Source: Brevundimonas sp. PAMC22021 (lineage in GTDB: Bacteria > Pseudomonadota > Alphaproteobacteria > Caulobacterales > Caulobacteraceae). Taken from it: a DNA stretch of 64,000 bases. Below the pieces are notes generated by a model. That model saw only the letters and a program-made list of their open reading frames with translations. It did not search any database and had not been told where the DNA came from. Shown piece by piece: positions 43,775 to 51,993 of this stretch. The translations under genes and the position numbers were made by a program. Numbering within the stretch: the first letter of the stretch is position 1; every line of letters begins with the position of its first letter. The DNA is taken from assembly GCF_019443405.1 (NCBI RefSeq), contig NZ_CP080376.1, forward strand, positions 372,001 through 436,000. The letters run 5' to 3'.

Positions 43775-45164
43775 TCCCGCTTCGCGCCCGCTGTGGACGG
43801 CCGCCGAGATCGCCGCCGCCACGGGCGGCGTCCTGTCCGGCCCGGACGCCGCCGTGACGGGTGTGACCTACAACAGCCGTGAGATCGCGCCCGGCGACCT
43901 GTTTCTGGCGCTGAAGGGCGCGCGCGACGGGCATGAGTTCGCGGGCGCCGCCTTCCAGTCCGGTGCGGCCTTGACCCTGGTCGAGCGGCCGGTGGAGGGC
44001 GGACCGTTCGTGCAGGTCGCCGACACGTTGTCGGCGCTGGAGGCGTTGGGGGCAGCCGCGCGGGACCGCAGCCCGGGCGTGAAGCGCGGCGCCGTGACCG
44101 GCAGCGTCGGCAAGACCAGCGTCACCCAGGCGATCCGCGCCGGCCTGGACCTGGCCGGTCCGGCGCACGGATCGATCAAGAGCTACAACAACCACATCGG
44201 CGTGCCCCTGACGCTCGCCCGCATGCCGCGCGAGACCGAGCGCGCGGTGTTCGAGATCGGCATGAACGCGCCCGGCGAGATCGCGCCGCTGTCGCGCATG
44301 GTCCGGCCTCACGCCGCCTGCGTGACCACCGTCGGCCCCGTCCATATCGAAGCGTTCGCGGATGGGGAGGCCGGGGTCGCGCGCGAAAAGGCGGCCATCT
44401 TCGACGGACTGGTCGAGGGCGGCGTGGCCGTGGCCAACGGCGATGTGGCGCAGGCCTCGGTGCTGGCGGAGCACGCGCGCGCGGTCGGAGCGCGCCTAGC
44501 GACCTTTGGCGCGCACGGCGCCCATGACGCGCGCCTGCTGGACTTCCGAGCCGATGCCGAAGGCGCCGCCGTCACGGCCGAGCTGCACGGCCGGCGCATC
44601 GACTATCGACTGGCCCAGAGCGGCCACCATTGGGGCCTGAACAGCCTGGCGGTGATCCTGATGCTGGAGGCGCTGGACGTGCCGCTCGATACGGCGCTTG
44701 AGGCGCTGGCCGGGTTCCAGCCGCTGGCGGGGCGGGGCCAGGTGCGGATGATCGAGGCGCCGGGCGGCGCCTTCATCCTGATCGACGAAAGCTACAACGC
44801 CAATCCGCTGTCGATGGCGGCGGGCTTTCGCACGCTGGGCGCGCGACCGGCGGAGGGGCGGCGCGTCGTGGTGCTGACCGACATGCTGGAGCTCGGCGAC
44901 CAGAGCCGCAGTCTGCACGAAGGCCTGGCCGAGGCGATCGACGCGGCGGGCCTGGACATGGTCCATGCGGCCGGGCCGCAGATGCGCTGGCTCTATGACG
45001 CCCTGCCGACATCGCGGCGGGGCGTCTGGCGCGAGACGGCGGCCGAGCTGGCGGCGGAAGCGGCGCTTTTGGCCGGCCCCGGCGACGTGGTCATGGTCAA
45101 GGGTTCGAACGGCTCAAGGGCCGCCCTGGTCGCGCGCGCGCTCGCCGACCTGTCTCTCGCCTGA
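43767..45164 (+). CDS. murF: UDP-MurNAc-tripeptide-D-alanyl-D-alanine ligase MurF
   Basis: A 465-residue ligase that adds D-Ala-D-Ala to complete the UDP-MurNAc-pentapeptide. [19 protein letters not shown] at the start, the P-loop [12 protein letters not shown] (about 110-121), [19 protein letters not shown] and [11 protein letters not shown] are family motifs. I chose the ATG at 43767 ([10 protein letters not shown]), which overlaps murE by 8 bases; an ATG at 43743 is inside murE. Intact and of normal length. Confidence 0.94.
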   Translation: MPDPASRPLWTAAEIAAATGGVLSGPDAAVTGVTYNSREIAPGDLFLALKGARDGHEFAGAAFQSGAALTLVERPVEGGPFVQVADTLSALEALGAAARDRSPGVKRGAVTGSVGKTSVTQAIRAGLDLAGPAHGSIKSYNNHIGVPLTLARMPRETERAVFEIGMNAPGEIAPLSRMVRPHAACVTTVGPVHIEAFADGEAGVAREKAAIFDGLVEGGVAVANGDVAQASVLAEHARAVGARLATFGAHGAHDARLLDFRADAEGAAVTAELHGRRIDYRLAQSGHHWGLNSLAVILMLEALDVPLDTALEALAGFQPLAGRGQVRMIEAPGGAFILIDESYNANPLSMAAGFRTLGARPAEGRRVVVLTDMLELGDQSRSLHEGLAEAIDAAGLDMVHAAGPQMRWLYDALPTSRRGVWRETAAELAAEAALLAGPGDVVMVKGSNGSRAALVARALADLSLA

Positions 45165-45183
45165 CGCGGTAGAGGAAAACCGT

Positions 45184-46293
45184 ATGTTCTACCTGCTCTA
45201 CCTCTACTACGCCGACGTGGCGGATCAGTATCCGCTGCTGAACCTGGTTCAGTACCAGACGGTGCGGACGGCGTTGGCGCTGGCGACCGCCGCCATCGTC
45301 GCCGTGGCCATGGGCAGCCGCTTCATCAACTGGATCCGCGCCAAGCAGGGCCGCGGCCAGCCGATCCGCGAGGATGGGCCGGTCTCGCACCTGTCCAAGG
45401 TCGGCACCCCCACCATGGGCGGGCTGATGATCCTGGCCGGCATCGGCGCGGGCGTGCTGCTGTGGGGCGACCTGACCAATCCCTATCTCTGGATCGTGTC
45501 CTTCGTCACGGCGGCGTTTGGCGTGCTGGGCTTCATCGACGACTACGCCAAGGTGACCAAGCAGACCTCGGCCGGCCTGACCTCCAAGCAGAAGCTGCTG
45601 GCCCAGACGCTGGTCTCCGTGGTCGCCGGGGTGATGACGGTGGCGTGGATGACCTATTCGCCGACCTCGCCGGGGTTGGAGACCTCCATCGCCTTCCCGT
45701 TCTTCAAGGCGGTGCTGCTGAACGTCGGCTGGTTCTATGTGGCGTTCGCCGCCTTCACGATCGTGGGCTTCTCCAATGCGGTGAACCTGACGGACGGGCT
45801 GGACGGGCTGGCGACGGTGCCGGTGATGATGGCGGCCGGGGCGTTCGGCGTCATCTCCTATCTCGCCGGCAACTTCGTGTTTTCCGAATATCTGCAGATC
45901 CACCACGTGCCGGGCGCGGGCGAGCTGTCGATCTTCTGCGCCGCCATCATCGGCGGGGGCGCGGGCTTTCTCTGGTACAACGCCCCGCCGGCCAAGATAT
46001 TCATGGGCGACACCGGCTCGCTGGCGCTCGGCGGCGCGCTCGGCGCCATCGCCGTGACCACCAAGCACGAGCTGGTCTTGGGCATCGTCGGCGGCCTGTT
46101 CGTGGTGGAGGCCGCCTCCGTCATGATTCAGGTCGGCTACTACAAGCTGACCAAGAAGCGCATCTTCCTGATGGCGCCCGTGCACCACCACTTCGAGAAG
46201 ATGGGCTGGCCGGAATCGACGGTGGTGATCCGCTTCTGGATCATCGCTGGCGCCCTGGCGCTTGTCGGCCTCTCGACGCTGAAGCTGCGGTGA
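45184..46293 (+). CDS. mraY: phospho-N-acetylmuramoyl-pentapeptide transferase MraY
   Basis: A 369-residue integral membrane enzyme with about ten helices that makes lipid I from UDP-MurNAc-pentapeptide and undecaprenyl phosphate. The catalytic aspartates are visible in [19 protein letters not shown] and [12 protein letters not shown], and [11 protein letters not shown] is the conserved histidine cluster. AGAGGAAAA precedes the ATG at 45184; the open frame upstream lies inside murF. It is followed by a dispersed repeat rather than coupling directly to murD. Confidence 0.95.
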   Translation: MFYLLYLYYADVADQYPLLNLVQYQTVRTALALATAAIVAVAMGSRFINWIRAKQGRGQPIREDGPVSHLSKVGTPTMGGLMILAGIGAGVLLWGDLTNPYLWIVSFVTAAFGVLGFIDDYAKVTKQTSAGLTSKQKLLAQTLVSVVAGVMTVAWMTYSPTSPGLETSIAFPFFKAVLLNVGWFYVAFAAFTIVGFSNAVNLTDGLDGLATVPVMMAAGAFGVISYLAGNFVFSEYLQIHHVPGAGELSIFCAAIIGGGAGFLWYNAPPAKIFMGDTGSLALGGALGAIAVTTKHELVLGIVGGLFVVEAASVMIQVGYYKLTKKRIFLMAPVHHHFEKMGWPESTVVIRFWIIAGALALVGLSTLKLR

Positions 46294-46308
46294 TGACGCT
46301 TCTTTCAT

Positions 46309-46416
46309 CGTCATCCTCGGGCTCGACCCGAGGATCGGGCGCGGATCGGGCTGTGCGCCTGTACCTGCGCACCAGCGGCGGACCCTTCGATCCTCGGGTC
46401 GAGCCCGAGGATGACG
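46309..46416. repeat. paired-hairpin dispersed repeat between mraY and murD
   Basis: CGTCATCCTCGGGCTCGACC begins the left hairpin and GAGCCCGAGGATGACG ends the right one, in inverted orientation about 80 bp apart. The nearest relative is 10404-10510. It lies inside the dcw transcription unit and stops 13 bases before the murD GTG, so it must affect the leader structure of murD mRNA. Confidence 0.82.
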
Positions 46417-46429
46417 GAAAGACGCCCGC

Positions 46430-47911
46430 GTGATCCCCGTTCCCGGATACGAAAGCCGGCGGGTCGCGGTGTTCGGCCTGGGGCGGTCGGGGATCACGGC
46501 CGCCCGCGCGCTTGCGGCCGGGGGCGCGCAGCCGGTGCTGTGGGACGACAGCGTGTCCGGGCGGATGCAGGCCCAGGCGGAAGGCTTTGTGGTCGAGGAT
46601 CTGACGACCGCCGACTGGTCAGGTTTCGCCGCCCTTGTGCTGTCGCCGGGCGCGCCGCTCACCCATCCGCGTCCGCACTGGACGGTGGACAAGGCGAGAG
46701 CGGCCGGCGTGCCGGTGATCGGCGATCTTGAACTGTTCGCCCGCGCGGTCGCCGCCTTGCCCCAGTCCGAGCGTCCCAGGGTCGTCGCCATCACCGGCAC
46801 CAACGGCAAGTCCACCACCACCGCCCTGATCGGCTGGGTGCTGAAGTCGGCGGGCCTGACGGTGCATGTCGGCGGCAACATCGGTATCGGCGTCCTGGCC
46901 CTGCCGGAGCCAACGGCTGACGCTGTCTATGTCATCGAAGCGTCCTCTTACCAGTTGGACCTGACCGACAGCTTCGCGCCCGACGTGGCGATCCTGACCA
47001 ACATCTCGCCCGACCACCTGGACCGCCACGGCGACATGGAAGGCTATGTCGCCGCCAAGCGCCGCATCTTCACCCATGCTCGGCTGGCGCTGGTCGGCGT
47101 GGATGAGCAGTGGGGGCGGGAGATCGCGGATACACTCTCCCAACGGGTAATCGCAATTTCCTCTTCCGCTCTTCCCCGCGAAGGCGGGGACCCAGTGCTT
47201 TCGTCAGGACACGATGTCGCGGATCAGCGTCGTGCCGCATCTCAATCATCGGAGCGCCCAAAGAACTGGGTCCCCGCTTTCGCGGGGATGAGCGGAATTG
47301 AAGCCGTTCCGGGGGTGATCCGAATCCAAGATCAAGGCATAGACCTGTCCGCCGCACGCTCTCTCCCCGGACGACACAACGCCCAGAACGCCGCCTTCGC
47401 CTATGCGGCGGCGCGGGCGGTTGGCGTGTCGCACGAACAGGCGGTGGAGGGGCTGCTGACCTTCCCCGGCCTCGCCCATCGGATGGAGACGGTGGGGCGC
47501 CTCGGCGAGCTCAGCTTCATCAACGATTCCAAGGCCACCAACGCCGACGCCGCGCGTCAGGCGCTGGCCAGCTATGAGCGCGTCTTCTGGATCGCCGGCG
47601 GTCGGGCGAAGGAGGGCGGGATCGAGGCTCTGCGCGACCTGTTTCCCCGCATCGCCCGCGCCTATCTGATCGGCGAGGCGGCGGATGATTTCGCCGCAAC
47701 GCTCGACGCTGCGCCGCACGTCGTCGTCCGCACGATGGAGGCCGCCGTTCAGGCCGCCGCCGCCAATGCCGGCGCAGTGGGCGGTCCGCAGGTGGTGCTT
47801 CTTTCGCCGGCCTGCGCCTCTTTCGACCAGTATCCCGACTTCGAGGCCAGAGGCGAGGCGTTCAGAGCCGCCGTCCTGAACCTCGGCGCCGCACCGGAGC
47901 CCTCGGCATGA
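46430..47911 (+). CDS. murD: UDP-MurNAc-L-alanine-D-glutamate ligase MurD, with a repeat-derived insert
   Basis: A 493-residue ATP-dependent ligase, about 40 residues longer than usual. GTP-like P-loop VVAITGTNGKSTTTA (about 120-134), EASSYQLD, NISPDHLDRHGD and FINDSKATNADA (about 361-372) are normal family motifs. The excess is residues ~246-288, which contain LPREGGDPVL and KNWVPAFAGM: this is a dispersed palindromic repeat (47168-47294) translated in frame, between VIAISS and the GVIRIQDQGI strand of the central domain, probably on a surface loop. The start is GTG at 46430. The gene remains open and its stop overlaps the ftsW ATG, so the enzyme is presumably functional; MurD is essential. 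Confidence 0.95.
   Translation: MIPVPGYESRRVAVFGLGRSGITAARALAAGGAQPVLWDDSVSGRMQAQAEGFVVEDLTTADWSGFAALVLSPGAPLTHPRPHWTVDKARAAGVPVIGDLELFARAVAALPQSERPRVVAITGTNGKSTTTALIGWVLKSAGLTVHVGGNIGIGVLALPEPTADAVYVIEASSYQLDLTDSFAPDVAILTNISPDHLDRHGDMEGYVAAKRRIFTHARLALVGVDEQWGREIADTLSQRVIAISSSALPREGGDPVLSSGHDVADQRRAASQSSERPKNWVPAFAGMSGIEAVPGVIRIQDQGIDLSAARSLPGRHNAQNAAFAYAAARAVGVSHEQAVEGLLTFPGLAHRMETVGRLGELSFINDSKATNADAARQALASYERVFWIAGGRAKEGGIEALRDLFPRIARAYLIGEAADDFAATLDAAPHVVVRTMEAAVQAAAANAGAVGGPQVVLLSPACASFDQYPDFEARGEAFRAAVLNLGAAPEPSA
47168..47294. repeat. palindromic repeat inserted in frame within murD
   Basis: The left hairpin CCCCGCGAAGGCGGGG (47174-47189) and right hairpin CCCCGCTTTCGCGGGG are inverted, with outer ends CGCTCTTCC and GGGATGAGCG. 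The design matches the intergenic copy at 3747-3870. Read in the murD frame it gives a peptide ending in NWVPAFAGM. Its ends are estimated from the similarity to the intergenic copy. Confidence 0.85.
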
Positions 47912-49083
47912 GCAGTTCCTACGCCCCCGCCTTTTCGCGCAACGACCAGAGCGCGCTGGCCAAATGGTTCTGGACCGTGGATCGCGGCCTGCTGGGCGCA
48001 GCGCTCGGCCTGATGGCGCTGGGCGTGGCGCTGAGCTTCGCCTCCAGCCCCGCCGCCATCCTGGCCGACGAGTCGATCTCGGACCCGTTCCATTATTCCT
48101 GGCGAATGATGGTGTTCTCCGGTCTGGGCCTGACCCTGATGCTGGGCTCCTCGCTGCTGTCGCCCAAGGGCGTGCGGCGCATTGCGATCCTGGCCCTGCT
48201 GGGCGCCATTATGGTGATGGCCGCCCTGCCGTTCATCGGCGACACGGTGAAGGGCGCCGCGCGCTGGGTGAACCTGGGGCCGTTCAGCCTGCAGCCCAGC
48301 GAGTTCGCCAAGCCCGGCCTGATCGTCTTCGCCGCCTGGATGTTCGCCGAGGCGCAAAAGGGGCAGGGGGTGCCGGGCGTCACCATTGCATTTGGGTTCT
48401 ACGCCCTGACCGTGTGCCTGCTGCTGATCCAGCCGGACATCGGCCAGACCCTGTTGATCACCACCACCTTCATGGCCGTCTTCTTCATGGCCGGGGTGCC
48501 GTTCAAGTGGATGGCGGTGCTGGCCAGCCTGGGCATGGCGGGGCTGGTGTCGCTGTATTTCGTGTTCGGTCACATGCGCGATCGCCTCAGCCGCTTCTTT
48601 TCGCCCGAGACCACCGACACCCACCAGATCGACAGCGCCTCGCAGGCCATTCGCGCGGGCGGCCTGATCGGGCGCGGCGTGGGCGAAGGGGTGATGAAGC
48701 GGCGCGTGCCCGACCTGCACACCGACTTCATCTATTCGGTCGGCGCCGAGGAGTTCGGCCTGATTTTGAGCCTGCTGATGATCGGCCTCTACGCCTTTAT
48801 CGTCCTGCGCGGGATGAAGAAGGCCATGAAGCTGAACGACCCGTTCGAGCAGACGGCGGCGGCCGGGCTGTTCATGCTGATCGGGCTGCAGGCCTGCATC
48901 AACATCGCGGTGAACCTGAACCTGATTCCGACCAAGGGCATGACCCTGCCGTTCATCAGCTATGGCGGATCGTCGATGCTGGCCATGGGGCTGACCATGG
49001 GGCTGGCGCTGGCGCTGACGCGGCGCCGGCCCGGCGCCTATGAGCCCGGCGCGACCCTTGGGACACGGCGGCGCTTGCTCTGA
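47908..49083 (+). CDS. ftsW: septal peptidoglycan glycosyltransferase FtsW
   Basis: A 391-residue SEDS-family polymerase with about ten membrane helices that builds septal glycan strands with FtsI. RWVNLGPFSLQPSEFAKPGL (about 110-129) holds the conserved catalytic-loop region, AGGLIGRGVGEG follows, and PTKGMTLPFISYGGSSMLAM (about 348-367) is the SEDS signature. The ATG overlaps the murD stop. The last ~20 residues (RRRPGAYEPG...) are a basic cytoplasmic tail. Confidence 0.95.
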   Translation: MSSSYAPAFSRNDQSALAKWFWTVDRGLLGAALGLMALGVALSFASSPAAILADESISDPFHYSWRMMVFSGLGLTLMLGSSLLSPKGVRRIAILALLGAIMVMAALPFIGDTVKGAARWVNLGPFSLQPSEFAKPGLIVFAAWMFAEAQKGQGVPGVTIAFGFYALTVCLLLIQPDIGQTLLITTTFMAVFFMAGVPFKWMAVLASLGMAGLVSLYFVFGHMRDRLSRFFSPETTDTHQIDSASQAIRAGGLIGRGVGEGVMKRRVPDLHTDFIYSVGAEEFGLILSLLMIGLYAFIVLRGMKKAMKLNDPFEQTAAAGLFMLIGLQACINIAVNLNLIPTKGMTLPFISYGGSSMLAMGLTMGLALALTRRRPGAYEPGATLGTRRRLL

Positions 49084-49099
49084 GCCGGACCTTTCAGTC

Positions 49100-49207
49100 C
49101 GTCATCCTAGGCCTTGTGCCTAGGATCCAGACTCCCGGTGTCAGAAGTCAGCGGGAGAACGGCGCCGTTCGAGTCTCTGGATCCTAGGCACAAGGCCTAG
49201 GATGACG
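49100..49207. repeat. paired-hairpin dispersed repeat between ftsW and murG
   Basis: The outer ends are CGTCATCC and GGATGACG. The hairpins read CCTAGGCCTTGTGCCTAGG at 49106 and CCTAGGCACAAGGCCTAGG at 49182, mirror images of each other; the CCTAGG arms are a variant of the CTCGGG arms at 46309. It breaks the otherwise tight gene overlaps of the cluster. Confidence 0.82.
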
Positions 49208-49290
49208 GGTGGGGAGCATCGCCACTCGGAGCATAGGGCTGGAAAGGCCCGGGCGAGCATCGTAAGCGAAGCCGTATCGACGGAGAATCC

Positions 49291-50376
49291 ATGTCCAAGC
49301 TCTGCGTTGTCGCCGCCGGAGGCACCGGCGGCCATATGTTTCCGGCCGAGGCGCTGGCGCGCGAACTGATCGGGCGCGGCTGGCGCGTGGTGCTGGCCAG
49401 CGATCACCGCGGCGAGGTCTACGCCCACGGTTTTCCGGCCGAGGAGCGGCTGTCGCTGGACGCGGCCACGGCCTCGGGGCCGCTCGGCATGATCAAGGCC
49501 GGATCGGCCATCTTCCGCGGCGTGATGCAGGCGCGCGCCGCGTTCGACCGGTTGGGCGCGGACGTGGTGGTGGGCTTCGGCGGCTATCCGTCGGCGCCGG
49601 CGCTGGTGGCGGCGATCACGCAGGGCCGCCCCACTCTGATCCATGAGCAGAACGCGGTGCTGGGTCGCACCAACCGCATCCTGGCCCCCTATGTGAAAGA
49701 GGTCGCCTCGTCCTTTCCGACGCTGGAGCATGCGCCGGCCAGGGTGCAGGGGCGGGCGCATGTGGTCGGCAGCCCGGTGCGCGCCGACATCCGCGCGGTG
49801 TTCGACGGCGCCTATGCGCCGCCCGCCGAGGACGGTCCGATCCGGGTGCTGGTCACGGGCGGCAGCCAGGGCGCGCGCCTCTTGGCCGAAACCACGCCCA
49901 AGGCTCTGGCCGCGCTGCCGGACGCCCTGCGCCGTCGCCTGATCGTGCATCAGCAGGCCCGGCCCGAGAGCATGGACGAGGCGCGCCAGACCTATCTGGA
50001 GGCCGGGATCGAGGCGGAAGTCGCGCCCTTCTTCCGCGACATGGCCAGCCGGCTGTCGGCTTCGCATCTGGTGATCGGCCGTTCGGGCGCCTCGACCTGC
50101 GCGGAACTGGCGGTGTGCGCCCTGCCGTCCGTGCTGATCCCGCTGAAAATCGCCACCGACGACCACCAGCGTCTGAACGCCAAGGCCCTGGTCGACGCCG
50201 GCGCCGCCGAGGTGCTGATCGAGGACATGCTGACGGTGGAGCGGCTGGCCGTGACCCTGCAGCAGATACTGTCTGATCCTGCGCGGCTGGCGACCATGTC
50301 GGCGGGCGCCCGTTCCGTCGCCATCCCCGACGCGGCCGCGCGCCTAGCCGACCTAACCGAGCGCGTAGCGGGCTGA
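49291..50376 (+). CDS. murG: UDP-GlcNAc:lipid I N-acetylglucosaminyltransferase MurG
   Basis: A 361-residue GT28 enzyme on the inner face of the membrane that converts lipid I to lipid II. The N-terminal Gly loop is AAGGTGGHMFPAEALA (about 8-23), followed by VVGFGGYPSAPALVA (about 92-106), IHEQNAVLGRTNR and VTGGSQGARL (about 188-197), all diagnostic. The ATG at 49291 lies 84 bases after a repeat element. This is the last murein gene before unrelated genes; murC does not follow. Confidence 0.95.
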   Translation: MSKLCVVAAGGTGGHMFPAEALARELIGRGWRVVLASDHRGEVYAHGFPAEERLSLDAATASGPLGMIKAGSAIFRGVMQARAAFDRLGADVVVGFGGYPSAPALVAAITQGRPTLIHEQNAVLGRTNRILAPYVKEVASSFPTLEHAPARVQGRAHVVGSPVRADIRAVFDGAYAPPAEDGPIRVLVTGGSQGARLLAETTPKALAALPDALRRRLIVHQQARPESMDEARQTYLEAGIEAEVAPFFRDMASRLSASHLVIGRSGASTCAELAVCALPSVLIPLKIATDDHQRLNAKALVDAGAAEVLIEDMLTVERLAVTLQQILSDPARLATMSAGARSVAIPDAAARLADLTERVAG

Positions 50377-50461
50377 TCGCCTCCTCCATCTGCGATGGGG
50401 AGCGAGAGCAAGCAGTGAAGCGTGGCGGGAACCGTTCGGTCCGCGAGGCGTCCTATGCCCC

Positions 50462-51583
50462 ATGCCTCCCTGGATCACTGACCTGACCCGAGAGACTCTG
50501 CGCCTGTGGCGCCGGTTCGACTGGCTGCCGGAATGGGCGGTGGTGCTGATCGTGCTGGCGATCTTCGTCGGCGGCGGACTGCTGGCGCACCGCATCGCCT
50601 TCGCCGTCCTGAGGCGCGTGGTGAAGAACCGCGACGTCTTCTGGCGCGGCGTGGTGGAGCGCGCCCGGGCCAAGATCCGCGTGCTGCTGGTGATCGTCGC
50701 CATCGGCATCGGCGTCAGCGTCTCGCCGATGGACCCGGAGCCGTCGGCGCTTGTGCGCTCTGTGCTGCTGTTCGTCTTCATCCTCGCCGGCGGCTGGCTG
50801 GTGTCGGGCGTCTTGGACATGTGGACCGTGGTCCACCTGAAGAAGTACAATCTTTCGACCGAAGACAACCTGCTTGCCCGCAAGCACCTGACCCAAGCCC
50901 GCATCCTGCAGCGGGTGGCGCGGGTGCTTCTGGTGATCGTCACCATCGGCCTGGCCCTGATGACCATCTCGGGCTTTCGCCAGTGGGGCGTCAGCCTGCT
51001 GGCGTCGGCCGGCGTGGTCGGCATCATCGCCGGCCTGGCCCTGCAGCCGATCCTGACCAACATGGTCGCCGGCATCCAGATCGCCCTGACCCAGCCGATC
51101 CGCATCGACGACGCCGTGATCGTCGAAAACGAGTGGGGCAATGTCGAGGAGATCACCGCGACCTATGTGGTGGTCAAGCTGTGGGACTGGCGGCGCATGG
51201 TGCTGCCGCTCAGCTACTTCATCACCACGCCGTTTCAGAACTGGACGCGCGAGAACGCCCGCCTGATCGGCACGGCCTTCTTCTACGTCGACTACGAGGC
51301 GCCGATCGACCGGCTGCGCGAGGCCTTTGAAGGCATCGTCAAGGCGTCAAGGCATTGGGACGGCGACGTCCAGGTGATGCAGGTGACCGACATCACCGAG
51401 CGGGTGCTTCAGGTGCGCTGCCTGGCCAGCGCCCGCTCGGCGCCGATCGCCTTCGACCTGCGCTGCGAAATCCGCGAAAAGCTGATGGCCTTCATGCGCG
51501 ACGAATGCCGTGAAGCCCTGCCGAGGGACCGGCTGGAGTGGCCGCAGGGACAGGAACCGCCGGCGCCGCCTCAGCCCGCCTAG
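50462..51583 (+). CDS. MscS-family mechanosensitive ion channel
   Basis: A 373-residue membrane protein. Several N-terminal helices (WAVVLIVLAIFVGGGLLAHRI, IRVLLVIVAIGIGVSV, LVRSVLLFVFILAGGWLVSG) precede the pore helix SLLASAGVVGIIAGLALQPILTN region (about 180-200) and the beta domain (QPIRIDDAVIVENEWGNVEEI, 21 residues in full, about 214-234), both MscS hallmarks. A C-terminal alpha/beta part ends in a Pro-rich tail. Likely protects against osmotic downshock. Its stop codon overlaps that of the next gene, which is convergent. Confidence 0.88.
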   Translation: MPPWITDLTRETLRLWRRFDWLPEWAVVLIVLAIFVGGGLLAHRIAFAVLRRVVKNRDVFWRGVVERARAKIRVLLVIVAIGIGVSVSPMDPEPSALVRSVLLFVFILAGGWLVSGVLDMWTVVHLKKYNLSTEDNLLARKHLTQARILQRVARVLLVIVTIGLALMTISGFRQWGVSLLASAGVVGIIAGLALQPILTNMVAGIQIALTQPIRIDDAVIVENEWGNVEEITATYVVVKLWDWRRMVLPLSYFITTPFQNWTRENARLIGTAFFYVDYEAPIDRLREAFEGIVKASRHWDGDVQVMQVTDITERVLQVRCLASARSAPIAFDLRCEIREKLMAFMRDECREALPRDRLEWPQGQEPPAPPQPA

Positions 51584-51993
51584 TCCCGCAGCGCCTCCTG
51601 GCCTCGGCGGACCGCTCCTTCGAGCGTAAGCATCTGCGACGGCGGCGTGGCGCCGCACGCGACCGCCAGCAGTTCGGCCGCGTCGCCGCCCGGCGCGGCG
51701 GCATAGGGCGGGGCGTTGTCCGCCGTCGCGGGGCCTTCTACGCCGTCTGCCCGCAGCGAAGCGAAGTCCAGGCGATCAGCCGTCACGAGGCGACAATCGA
51801 ACGCCCAGCGGGACCAGCCGCCGACGTAGACAACGGACCCGACGCGGAAGCCCTCTTCCGCCACCTGCAGCTCGCGCATCCAGGCCATGTCGCCCTCTCG
51901 GCGGATCGACGCGACGTCGGCGTAGTGGGCGAAGCGGCCGACGCCGGTTTCCACCAATTGCGGGTCGCTCAGGGCGAGCATCAGCGCGATCAT
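51580..51993 (-). CDS. unknown protein coupled to smc (137 aa)
   Basis: The start overlaps the smc stop (ATGA), so it is co-translated with smc. The product starts [11 protein letters not shown] and shows [19 protein letters not shown] and a [18 protein letters not shown] segment; this DVxSI...V..DC layout recalls surface-adhesin-E-like proteins of Caulobacterales, but those usually carry a signal peptide and here only a weak hydrophobic start is seen. A Pro/Ala-rich part follows. Function unknown; a link to chromosome segregation is not implied by the sequence. Confidence 0.65.
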   Translation of the reverse strand: MIALMLALSDPQLVETGVGRFAHYADVASIRREGDMAWMRELQVAEEGFRVGSVVYVGGWSRWAFDCRLVTADRLDFASLRADGVEGPATADNAPPYAAAPGGDAAELLAVACGATPPSQMLTLEGAVRRGQEALRD

